Part shown: positions 45,785 to 56,546 of the stretch, piece by piece | How the letters are laid out: the number at the start of each line of letters is the position of its first letter | How positions within the stretch are numbered: position 1 is the first letter of the stretch | Assembly: GCA_038025085.1 (NCBI GenBank) | Contig: CM076140.1 | Location: 19,717,501-19,781,500 of the forward strand | Direction of reading: 5' to 3' | Length of the DNA: 64,000 bases | Source: Tetragonia tetragonoides | Lineage: Eukaryota; Streptophyta; Magnoliopsida; Caryophyllales; Aizoaceae | Program-made: the position numbers and the translations under genes | The notes under the pieces: model-generated | Database searches by the model: none | Told to the model about the DNA's origin: nothing | What the model saw: only the letters and a program-made list of their open reading frames with translations

Positions 45785-47890
45785 ATGTTTAATTATGTTT
45801 GCAAGTCTAATGATGTTAAAGCCAATAGTAATGGCTCAGTTGATGTTCCAGTTTCCTCTATCAATGAAATGATTACTGATTCTGCTTACTTCTTGGATTA
45901 CTTAGTAGCTAATAATTCAAAAGATGAACAAGAATTGCCCAAAGAAGTAACTAAAGCACTATTAGAGCATGAACAAAAGACTTCAATTGTGGAAGAAACA
46001 GAATTAATCAAAGAGCCGCGCCAAGTGCGCATTGGCTTATCATTAACTCCCAAAGAGCGAGAAAGCTTTATAAATCTCATAAAAGAATACATAGACGTTT
46101 TCGCTTGGTCATACAAAGATATGCCGGGAATAAGTCGTGAGATAGCACAGCATACAATACCGCTCAATCCTGATTCAGAACCGGTAAAGCAAAAACTTCG
46201 GAGAATGAAACCTGAGTGGACACTAAAAATCAAAGAAGAGGTGCCGAAACAACTTGCCGCATATTTTATTAAGGTCGCTCAATATCCAGAATGGGTCGCT
46301 AATATAGTGCCCGTTCCAAAGAAGGACGGCAAAGTAAGGATGTGCGTCGATTTCAGAGATCTAAACAAGGCAAGTCCAAAGGACGACTTTCCCTTGCCAC
46401 ATATAGACTTACTGGTGGACAATACCGCAGGAGATGCCCTCTTATCATTCATGGATGGATATGCAGGGTATAACCAAATACAAATGGCCGAAGAAGATAT
46501 GGAGAAAACCACCTTCATAACCCAATGGGGAACATATTGCTATACCGTCATGCCTTTCGGGTTGAAGAATGCGGGAGCAACATACCAAAGAACCGCGACT
46601 TCCCTTCTACATGACATGATGCACACGGAAGCTGAGGTGTATGTAGACGATATGATCATCAAATCCAAGGAGAGAGAAGGGCATATACCCTCTCTAAAGA
46701 AATTCTTTGACAGGCTTCGGAAGTACAATATGAGATTAAATCCTCAAAAGTGCGCATTTGGAGTAACTTTTGGCAAGCTCTTAGGGTTCGTCATAAGCAC
46801 AAGAGGCATTGAAATTGATCCTACCAAAATCAAAGCCATAAGAGATATGCCATCTCCCAAAAATGAAAAGGAGATAAGAGGATTCTTAGGACGGCTCCAA
46901 TATATGAGTCGATTCATATCCAAATTGACTATCACATGCTAGCCCATCTTCAAAAAGCTCAGAAAGGACACCAAATCTACCTGGGATGATCAATGCCAGC
47001 AAGCCTTCGACCAGATCAAAGAGTACTTAGCTAATCCACCCGTATTGGTTCCACCAATTCCGGGAAAGCCACTCATGCTATACCTAACAGTCACAGAAAC
47101 CGCCATGGGTGCTATGTTGGCCGAAAAGGTGGAGAATGATGAAAAGGCAATATACTACCTTAGCAAGAAATTCTTAGAGTACGAAACACGCTACTCCACA
47201 CTAGAGAAAACGTTTCTCGCATTGGTCACTGCAACAAAGAAGCTTCGACATTACATGCTACAACATTCTATCCATATAAAGTCAAGGATGAATCCACTAA
47301 AATACTTGTTCGAAAAACCCATTCTTAGTGGAAGAATAGCAAGATGGACTGTCATGCTTTCAGAATTCGATCTAACTTTTGAACACCAAAAGGCAATCAA
47401 AGGACATGCCATTTCTGAACATCTCCCTGAAAACCCAGTTAATGGCGAGGATGCTACACATGACTTTCCCGATGAAGGAATAATGAGTGTCGAAGAAACC
47501 ACTTGGCAGTTACACTTTGACGGAGCATCAAACCAAAAAGGTTATAGCGTAGGAGTATTATTAGTCAGCCCAGAAGGCGCACATACTCCCATAGCCGTCA
47601 AACTAGACCATGAGGTAACCAACAACGGCACCGAGTATGAAGCATGCATCATTAGTTTAGAAGCGGTAATAGAACTACAAATTAAGGATCTAAAGGTATA
47701 TGGAGATTGAACTCTCATCATAAATCAAGTCTCCAAAAAGTGGAGAGTGAGAAGCGAATCCCTGGCACATTACCAGGAATATCTTGAAAAGATAGCCAAA
47801 TATTTCACTCACGTCCGTTTTACATACCTTCCTAGAGATGACAACTAGTTCGCGGATGCCTTAGCAAAAATGGTCTCCATGATAAATATT
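45785..47890 (+). pseudogene. RT and dual RNase H of element C
   Basis: RT open to 46942: WVANIVPVPKKDGKVRMCVD, FRDLNKASPKDDFPLPHID, PFGLKNAGATYQR and the intact catalytic box YVDD near 46640. A TAG at 46940-46942 interrupts the connection domain. The first RNase H follows (MLYLTVTETAMGAMLAEK, KKFLEYETRYSTLEKT), 47045 on. A second, archaeal-type RNase H begins near 47505 (LHFDGASNQKG with Asp; NGTEYEACI with Glu; a TGA after VYGD at 47708-47710; FADALAKM near 47850). Two RNase H domains are a known mark of Tat elements. Three stops make it non-functional. Confidence 0.92.
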
Positions 47891-49253
47891 CCAGATGATG
47901 TAATCTCCATGCCCATTCACATTCAAAGGCGCACTGAGCCCGCCTTTTGTAATGCACTTGAAGTACGCGCCAATGAGGAAGAAGAAGAGGAATGGTTTAC
48001 CGACATTCTCAATCTACTCGCCAAAGGCGATTACCCTCCACAATCCACACCTAGGGCACAAAGAGCTTTAAGAAGACTAGCCGCAAAATACATACATGTG
48101 CAAGGCAAACTTTATAAAAAGACACCACAAGGGCTAAGTCTTCTATGCTTAAAGGAACGTGAGGCCATCAAAGCCATGAGCGACATATATAATGGTGTAT
48201 GTGGTCCTCACATGAATGGACTAAACTTGGTCAAGAAAATCCTAAGGCAAGGATACTATTGGACTACAATGGAGAAAGACTGCATCGAATACGTGAGAAA
48301 GTGCACACGCTGCCAATTCCACGCCAATTTACAACATAGACCTCCTACTCCTCTACACACGTTCACTTCACCATGGCCGTTCTCTGCATGGGGTATTGAC
48401 ATTATTGGGAAAATCACCCCTACAAGAAAAAGGAGGCCATGAATACATACTAGTCGCGATAGATTATTTCACCAAATGGGTTGAAGCTCGCTCGTACATA
48501 AGAATAGCGTTAAAACATGTGGCAAAGTTCATACATGACAACATCATCACCAGATACGGAGTACCCCACGAAATCATAAGTGATCACGGGACCCAATTCA
48601 AAAAGGATGTTGCCGAGCTATTTACTAAGTTTAAAATTCAACATCGACAGTCTTCACCTTATAGGCCACAAACGAATGGAGCCGTAGAATCCGCAAACAA
48701 GAACGTAAAACCGATGATAGCTAAGATGACGGAAAACTACGAAGATTGGCCCGACAAGCTACAATTCGCCTTATGGGGATATAGAACTACTATTCGATCC
48801 TCAATAGGAGCAACGCCTTATTCTTTAGTATACGAAATGGAGGCGGTACTCCCAGTCGAGGTAGAAATCCCTTCCTTAAGGATAGCTTTGAAAAGTGAAT
48901 TACCCGAAGTGGATTGGGCCCAGGCCCGATATGACCAATTGGTCTTGCTAGATGAAAGACGACTAAATGCCCTACATTATGGTCATGTCTACCAAGCAAG
49001 TATGGCAAGACATTTTGATCAACGATTCAAGGCTAGAGGACTAAAAGAAGGAGACTTAGTCCTAAAAGAGGTAAGACCAATTGTAGTCGACCCTCGGGGA
49101 AAGTTCAAGCCTAATTGGGCCGGCCCATACATCATCAAGACAATATTATCCGGTGGAGCGGTAAAGTTAATAGATTTAGACGGCAACGAGTACACTCAAC
49201 TCACAAACATGGACCAACTTAAGCGATTCTATGCATACATGTTAAATCTTTGA
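47891..49253 (+). pseudogene. Integrase of element C
   Basis: Zinc domain (YNGVCGPHMNG...CTRCQFHA) near 48200-48325, first catalytic Asp in WGIDIIGKI near 48395, a frameshift in 48410-48440, then IISDHGTQF (second Asp), NGAVESANK (Glu), YSLVYEMEAVLPVE, and DPRGKFKPNWAGPY in the C-terminal domain. Ends at TGA 49253. Apart from the frameshift it is complete and parallel to B. Confidence 0.92.
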
Positions 49254-49349
49254 GAGAGCCCACTAAGGCACCAAGTCCAAGTCAAAATCAATCAAACCCG
49301 TCCACATAGGATCCACTACTGAAAAATAAAAAAAAAAGGAATTTGGTTT

Positions 49350-49413
49350 TACGAACTACATTGGCCTGATTCCGCATGGATATGTAGGTAACCCATATAA
49401 CTTGGGGCCGGCC
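49350..49413 (-). promoter_or_regulatory. Conserved non-coding block between convergent genes (C)
   Basis: On the minus strand GGCCGGCCCC, TTACCTACATATCC, GGAATCAGGCC, TGTAGTT: same words and order as in A and B. Confidence 0.62.
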
Positions 49414-49671
49414 ACTTTAATAAAATAAATCTCTAAGGGAGTTTTGATCCATTCGATTAATGCAAAAATAAGCAAGCCTTTCATTAATATGGCTAAAGTC
49501 CATTACATGCTCTAATAATAAAAAAAGGAAGTGTGAGAAAAATAATAAATAAATAAAAGGGCAATTCTAAGCTACATATACTTGGGCATACAACCCCGTT
49601 ATTTGAATTATACTACTAAGCAAAAAGGAACAAGACTTGCTAGACAATTAGAGGTGGACTACTCCTCGTTC

Positions 49672-51207
49672 TTAACCGGGCTCTTGGGCGGGCTCGCTAG
49701 GCTCATCAAGTTCCATTCGTTCTTTGGGAGCCCATCTTTCCCTACCATAGCTAGAAGAGGCCTCGTGATCATTGGGCCTAATTGGAGCTACTTGCTTCGC
49801 CGAGTGGGTCAGATTCTTTCTCTTCTTAGATTGGGCCTTTGCCTTGCCTTTTCCCTTACCCTTAGTTTGTGGCTTGGAAGGTCTAGCAGGCCTATCAATG
49901 GGAGTTATCCTTATACTGTTTGGCTCATCATATTTGCGGGCCTTGAACAACTTCTTTTCCTCTTCCAGAAGCTTCGGGTTGACTCGACGATCACCGCTCT
50001 AAATCCATTGCTCATAAAAGATCGACAGCCAATGAGATTGAGGAAATACTGGCTTAACCCATATCTGATGACGACTCCAATATCGCTCCCAACGGGACAC
50101 TAAGGAAGGAGTCAATGGACGTTGACGAGGGCACACACAGCTTACATTCGGAATTCTCTGCTGTAAACCATATTGTCGCAAAAGGCGATTTTGCAAAAAG
50201 GAAGTCAAAGTACGTAAGCCTACAATCCGGGTAAAGGGCATATCTTCACTACACCCAACGAGTTTAGTGGTATGCCACCACGGGATGAACCAACCTATTT
50301 GGGTTTTGGAATAAAAGAATTTCAACCATTCCTCATGGGAGGATAGAGAGAAGTGTCGACGTCTCGCCGGAAATTGCTTGGGAAGATACTTTTTGGTATC
50401 TATTGAAGGAATTTCTAAGATATTGAGTCTCTCTTCAAGCCATATCTACACAAAAGCAACAAAAGAAAAATTCAAGTCAACACAAGATGAGAATTTCACC
50501 AAATAAAGTTAAATCCATAAAGATTAAGGCTTTATCACAAAACTTACTTGAAGGAGTAAAGGGCTCTCGGTAAAGGACTCATGAGAATTTCTCTTGAGTC
50601 TATCTAAAGCAAGGATTGTCTCTCCCACGACCAAGTGCATAGGAGAGCTATCCCATTGAATTTGCTCGGTCACCCTAAGAAGGCAAGCTTTGCCTCTATT
50701 GATGGTAGACTTCTTTTCGGATGGAATAAGAGCGTCTTCATTACCACCAACGAACAAATAACGACGGAGGCAAAATACAAAGGCACGTTTCTTGTACCTC
50801 ATATCCATCGCATCCCGGGCCCTAGAGGTGAAGAAAGTCACAAGCTTGGCAAGATCAACATCCTCACCATGAAGCAGTTGACCCGCTTGACGGGGAGACA
50901 ACCCGAGGTACCTTTGAAAATCACCCACGAAAGCATTCCCCATGTAAGGAACGACGGGAAGGCTTTCGGTTGGAAAGCCAATGATATCGCAGAACTCCTC
51001 CACCAAAGGGCACATCTCATGAGCACCAAAACGAAAGACATGGAATTTTGGGTCCCAAAACTCAATAGAAGCATGAAGGAAATCGCACAAAATCTTGACT
51101 TGTTTAAGGTGAAAGAAGGCATTAAGATGGAAAGGGGTGAGCTCTAATCTCTCCTCTACCGTCATGGAAGCTAACCAAGCATCAAAGACATCATCAAAGT
51201 TCACCAT
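49672..51207 (-). pseudogene. DUF7745-like gene of element C, antisense to pol
   Basis: Exon 1 51207-50548 (MVNFDDVFDAW... to LLLQ), intron 50547-50446 (GTAAGT...TGTAG, 102 bp, phase 0), exon 2 from 50445 (IWLEERLNIL). The intron is at the same codon as in A. Exon 2 contains FPARRRHFSLS, PWWHTTKLVGCSEDMPF, RLLRQYGLQQ, then a stop after YEQWI near 50000, a basic Lys/Gly tail (KGKGKGKAKAQSKKRK) and NDHEASSS...RERWAPKE near the end (49672). One stop makes it a likely pseudogene, though the stop is late. Function unknown. Confidence 0.85.
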
Positions 51208-51296
51208 TGTTAAGATTAAAGATTTTCTCTTAAGGAATTTTCTCTCTCTAGGGGCTCAAAGCAAGTGGTGAGAAGAGAAGAGAAAGAAACCCAACT

Positions 51297-51530
51297 ATAT
51301 AGAGGCCACGGTTGGATTCTCGTCGAAAAATTAAGGAAATTCAGACAACGGACGAAAAAGGGGCCAGGCGGCCTCGCAGCTAGTCCGGACGGCTTACCCG
51401 CTAGGACGAGCGGCTAAGCCACTCCAACAAGCGCTTGACCGCTAGGACAAGCAGCAACCGCTAGAGCTCTAGCACAGCCGCTAGGAGCTCTAGCCGTCAC
51501 CCTGTATAGGCGCCTGGTGCGCTATTTTGC
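51297..51530 (-). promoter_or_regulatory. DUF7745 promoter of C: AGCGG/CCGCT array plus TATA box
   Basis: Reading the minus strand: GGACC near 51543, AGGCGCCTATACAGG (51514-51500), an array of GCGGTTGCTGCTTG, GCGGTCAAGCGC, TAGCCGCTCG-like half-sites (51495-51360), then CTATATA (51303-51297) and the ATG at 51207. The first two words and their order match the LTR of C (10451-10525), so LTR and antisense promoter share an origin or a constraint. Confidence 0.68.
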
Positions 51531-51543
51531 GAGAGGCCTCGGT

Positions 51544-52017
51544 CCACCCAACCCCACCGTTTAACCGGGCTCTACCTTCCTAATCCCCACTTGGACAGAT
51601 TTTGGAAGCCTTCCCTTATATTTTTCTTACCTTAATTTTGGCTCTTGCCACTTTTCTATTTATTCCCTTTTTATTTTCTTTCCTTCTTTTTATTTTGATT
51701 ATCAAGTTCCACTTTTATTCCTTTTATTTTCTGATTCTTTATTTTCTTTATTTTTATTTTTCCCTTTTAATTATCTTTTGTTCTATTTGCTTTTTCTTTA
51801 CTTCATTTTTATTTTTAAGGGAAGGGGTACCCCAAATGTGCTAAATTCTCGGGAGTCCTAAATTTCCGAATATCATGATTTGTGATTTCCCACTCGGAAA
51901 TTAGTTGATTAAGTTCACATATGGGCATTTGCGTGATATTTTTGTACGTGAATAAAATACAATATTTATATCAGGTTTAATACAAGCCCGACAGTTCGAA
52001 ATGCACTACAACAAATA
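51544..52017. other. T-rich spacer of element C
   Basis: Long T/C-rich stretch (51600-51830), equivalent to the A-rich spacers of A and B read on the other strand. A hydrophobic 80-codon frame here comes from base composition. Confidence 0.6.
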
Positions 52018-55000
52018 TCACTGGCCATCTTCGCGGGTACTCGGACCCGCCTGAGACGACTCTCTGGGTCCACTCGTTGATGGAGCACCTGAAGGACCGG
52101 GCTGAGACATCGCCCAAGCTCTAGGGTCAAAAGCAAACAAGGAACCCGTCAAGTAAGCGGGATCCAGTGAATGGCGCGGTGGCTCCGACATGCCGGGATA
52201 GCCGCCATACCCCGTACTCTCCTAACTCCAAGAACCCCTTGGGGGAACTGGAGGATACATGGGCATATGATAGCCCGGATAACCCATATAGGGAGGCGGT
52301 GCAGGCCACTGCGGAAGATAAGGCACTTGGCGCGGGTTCCCTGTATCCACTCTAGCCCGAGGTGTCCCTTGACGCACCTCTGTACTCTCTTGCCTAGGGG
52401 GAGGATGCTGCGGTGTAGACACCGACTCCGGAGTACGAACAACTGGAGGCCTGGGAGGCCTCACCACGGGAGCAGGCTGCGAAATAAGCCCAAGGTCATA
52501 AAATTACAAAAATTCAAATCGAGCACTATCACTCGAAATGAACATATCTCTCGAACGTCGGACCGACGACTCGTGCATGCACTCTGAGACATGAATCTGG
52601 AAATCAAATTCTTAAAGGCATGCAGGCCTCTATAGATCTTCCGCGTCTCAACAGCATCCAACTGTGCACATAAGGAAAAGAGTCAGTATAAATACAAAGG
52701 AAACATTGCAAATTACAATGGATTCTCACTTACCCCCCTACAGCAAGCTGGTAGAGGCAATCCCTCAACCTCCTCATTGGGACCACGAAACTCAGGAATC
52801 TGTATAACCTGAGGAGATCTGTCCACTCCTGTATAACCCACTGACATGGTAGGAGGAGCCGGGCACGGAGAAGAGGCAGTCGCATGAGACGACGAAAAAC
52901 TCGCAGCACTCTGCAAAGACTCAAAAAAAATATATATATTAGACACATTTCTAAATTTCCAAACGAAATTGAGAAACAAAAGTACATTACTTACCGGGTT
53001 AGTAAAGAAGTTGGGGCACAACCGAGCCTCAGCAAACTCGGTATATGCCAACATGAAATCCAGCCCAGGGTCAGTTGGACACATATACTCGAAGGCATTC
53101 GCCCGACAGTAGCCGCCCTTACCTGCTCCATGGTAAGGTGACGAATGTAAAGCATAGAATCCGGGGGATCCAAAGGAATCCTCGGAGCCAGAAGGTCGGA
53201 GAAAGTCTGCCTAATCAGTCTCTCTCCCAAGAACCACTCAAAACCGAAGGGACCCTCAATAAGGATCCTCCTCTGGTCATACTCCCGCGCGCCCAAAAAT
53301 CTATCCGAGAGACCCGGGAGGTAATCCGTCCAAGGGAACCAGTCGACCTACAAAAGCAAGAATGAGCACACAAAGGGATAAAAGGACGAAAAGCACAAAG
53401 ATTAATGGCTTACATCCTGAGCGGTAAAGGGTTATATTGCCTCCCTAAGGGCGTGTAGCGTAGTAAATGGGCAAGATGTCCGTCCCTTCCAAGTCTGCAT
53501 CGCTGGAAAGGACAAATCCCCTATCTCGAGAAGAGGGAAAAAGGTCGGAGAAATGCTCATAAAACCAAATCTAAGACATGCAAAGTACATGGATTAGGCA
53601 TAAGCTGTGAGTAAAGAGCCAAAAACACAAAGTATAAGAAGGGTAAAAGGAAATTACCTCCATAACCTTCCAATAACCGACCAAGGAGACGCGAAACGCG
53701 CCCTCCTCTCCACTGAGGCGGCTGGACTGCCTCAAGCATCGAAGAAGATAGGATTATGCGGAAGACCCCAATTGTACTCCGCAACTCTGTCCAAATCCCG
53801 CAAACACGGGAATTAGCGAACATGGTACCTACTAGCTTTATCCGAAAAGACGGAACAAGCTCAAACATAGGCCAAGAAAAGGCGAGCGTGCTGCTCCACT
53901 GTGACCTTCTTCAACTTCCTTGGGTTGGTCAAGAACTGGACCATAACGCCAGTCCTGCCATACTCCCTACCATCCCAGTTGGCCCCAAAAAGGCCAAACT
54001 TCTCCACCATAACCTCCCTACTCACGTCTCCATAATGATAGGAATACCGGTGCAAGGGAGCCCGGAAATGAGACTAAACTCGAAAGGGGTGATCATAATC
54101 TCACCCATGGGAAAATGAAAAGTACTGGTAGTATCCCAGTACCACTCCGCAAGACCTCTAACGAGCAAGCGGTCGGAGCGCTTAGCAGAAGCGATAGACG
54201 CTAAAAAGCGACCAAAGCCACAAGGCTCCACAATAGCGTCGACCGAAGGAGTCATGTACCTACGGGATTTTTCGATACCCGAAAGGCTACCGTAACCCCG
54301 CATGGCAGTGTCGACATCCTATATATCACAATAATTTGCAAAGACAATTAGCTAGGTGATCCTAGTAACAACTACCAGTCTCCGGTTTAGTCCTAAATTT
54401 TTACAATTCGTAAAATTTAGCGTCTCTAGCTAAACCAACATGACAAGAGTAATTTTAACGAGAACGGATTTCACACAATTTTATTCTCCACAAATATAAA
54501 AAAAAAAAAAACATACACCACCATAACAAAAATAAACTTCATTCAAGTTTATTTTCACAGAATATATATATAAATGCCACAAGAATAAATTTCATACAAA
54601 TTTATTTTCCACCATTAAAGATGAATTTCATACAAGTTCATTCTTCACATGCGAAACATATATGATGTAAGAAACCTACGGGAATTCACAAATTAACAAG
54701 AAAAACAATTTCACGCAAATTGGTTTTTCCACATTTAGCTACACTACAGTTCTCAACCTAAAAGTTCTATGTTTGCCTACACATGATTTTCTAAGTGTAA
54801 AAGAGCAAAAAAAAAAAAAAAAGAAACAATGACATACCCAACATTTGGTACCAACGGTAACCAAATGCTCATTCTTCTTGGAAACAAGATCGTTGGGCTC
54901 CCAACGATCAGTAGGATGAAAATCACTACTAGTGAACTGATCCTGGACTAACCGATGCTCGCCCACCCGGTGATGGGGTATACTGGAAACAAAAACCCGA

Positions 55001-55077
55001 GTGAAAACATTCGGAGCCTCATGAACAACAATCTCTTGCCCTTTCCTTTTCCTACCTCCTCTAAGTTTAGGAGCCAT
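52018..55077 (-). pseudogene. Plant mobile domain (PMD) gene of element C, antisense to pol
   Basis: Exon 1 55077-54838 (80 codons, MAPKLRGGRKRKGQE..., donor GTATGT). Exon 2 starts at 54318 (DVDTAMRGYG) and carries the PMD core (YWDTTSTFHFPMGEIMITP, FEFSLISGLPCTG), with a frameshift near 54040 and further stops, to a GTAATT donor at 53657. Later exons contain IWFYEHFSDLFP, VDWFPWTDYLPGL, FEGPFGFEWFLGERL-like text (RILIEGPFGFEWFLGERL near 53260), EVEGLPLPACCRG (near 52740, donor GTAAGT), a Pro/Tyr/Met-rich tail and the stop at 52018-52020. Same gene plan as A and B. Broken by at least two frame changes and stops. Confidence 0.75.
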
Positions 55078-55384
55078 GGATGAAGAACAAAAATGGAGTT
55101 TTTGGAAATTTGGGTGAAACTCACAAAACTCACAAATTCACACAATTTTGAGTTTTGACACTCAAAAACACAAGAATAACTAACAAAATCAAGTTCTACT
55201 AAGAATTTGAGGAAGAAAACCTCAAGATTTGGAGCTAGGGGCTTTGATGGAGGTTGAAAGCTTTGAAGAAAAATGGAGGAGAGAGAAAGGAGAAGGCAAA
55301 ATGGGGAAGATGACCCATTTCGGCCTCCCCCTTTTCTTTTTATGCATACCCGTGAAAAAACCTAATGGCCGGTCAAACCGCCTA

Positions 55385-55600
55385 GGTGGACAGTCAGACC
55401 GCCCAGCTGGAGGTCAGACCGCAAGGCAAGCGGCTTGGCCGCTAGTCCCAACGGCTTGACCGTTTGGGTGAGCGGTTCAACTGCTCCACCAAGCGGCGTA
55501 GCCGCTCCACCAAGCGGCATAGCCACTTCAGCCAGCGGTTTAGTCGCTCCACCTAGCGGTTCAACCGCTTGACGTGGTGGCTTGACCACCTGGCCCACTC
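55385..55600 (-). promoter_or_regulatory. Putative PMD promoter of C: AAGCGG/CCGCTT array
   Basis: A run of about ten CCGCT/AGCGG half-sites at short intervals (for example AAGCGGCTTGGCCGCT, AAGCGGCGTAGCCGCT, AAGCGGCATAGCC), directly upstream of the PMD start at 55077. ATAAAAA (about 55342-55336, minus strand) might act as a weak TATA. The spelling AAGCGGC is that of the C LTR, unlike A (CAGCGGC) or B (GCTAGC). Confidence 0.55.
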
Positions 55601-55794
55601 TCTCACCTCTAACGTTTTATGGGCCATTGGTTAAAAATCAGTGGGCCCCACGCGAGGTCCAAAGCAGTTATTTGCGCGCCAAAGTCCGTTTATGAAAGCA
55701 TGACTACTTTAAACCCACAGGTTTGTACATTTAAACTCGGCCAAGTGACATGGGCTCGCACCCGACCTAAGGTCTGAGCAACATTTTATTACCC

Positions 55795-56400
55795 TCTACA
55801 TTTGCTACTCATCCTATTTCTAACGAAATATTTTTATTGTGTAACCTACAGCACAGAGTTCCCCTTCGACTGAATATCGAAGGACATTTATTGTTTGACC
55901 TACAGCACAGGGTCACCCTTCGACTAAAAATCGAAGGATTTTTATCTCTTATTCTTCTACACTAATGAAATATTTTTATTGTGTAACCAACAACATAGGG
56001 TTCCCCTTCGACTGAAAATCGAAGGACATTTATTGTGTATCCTACAGCATATGGTTCCCCTTCGACTGATAATCGAAGGACATTTATTGTGTGACCTACA
56101 GCATAGGGTCTCTCCCTTCGACTAAAAATCGAAGGATTTCTTATCATTTATTACTAAAGAAATATTTTTATTGTGTAACCTACAGCACAGGGTTCCCCTT
56201 CGACTGAAAATCGAAGGACATTTATTGTGTGACCTACAGCATAGGGTCTCCTTCGACTGAAAATCTAATGATTTTTTATTATTTATTACCTATCGTAAAT
56301 ATTTTTATTGTGTGACCTACAGCACAAAGTCTCTCCGTTCGATTGATGATCGAAGGATTTTAATTGTGTGACCAACAGCATAGGGTCAAACTCTCGGTCA
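55795..56400. repeat. 3' UTR tandem repeat of element C with internal hairpins
   Basis: About ten imperfect units of 50-60 bp with TTTATTGTGTGACCTACAGCA and CCCTTCGACTGAAAATCGAAGG-like hairpins (stem CCTTCGA/TCGAAGG, seen eight times). Same location as the unrelated repeats of A and B. Confidence 0.88.
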
Positions 56401-56532
56401 AATAAACCGGAAAATTTATTACTCTAAAATGATTGTTTATCTTTAACTGATTATCACCTCACTCAGTTTGCCTGTTTTATTGCAGGTATTGGCACATGAA
56501 TACTTTGACCTTCGCTCTATTCGAGCTCGGCC

Positions 56533-56546
56533 AAAGTAGGGGCTTC
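56533..56546 (+). promoter_or_regulatory. Polypurine tract of element C
   Basis: AAAGTAGGGGCTTC immediately before the 3' LTR at 56547. Confidence 0.85.

Noticed and set aside
45780..45800. Programmed frameshift between protease and RT in C
   Set aside because: The element has many random frameshifts and stops; no slippery site with downstream structure was evident, and an old intron or decay explains it as well.
51602..51844. Hydrophobic 80-codon frame resembling a membrane protein
   Set aside because: Comes from T-rich low-complexity DNA; the equivalent spacers of A and B have no such gene.
55795..56400. Regular short repeats with palindromic parts, CRISPR-like at first sight
   Set aside because: Spacers are also repeated, units vary in length, the setting is a plant retrotransposon 3' UTR, and no cas gene is near.
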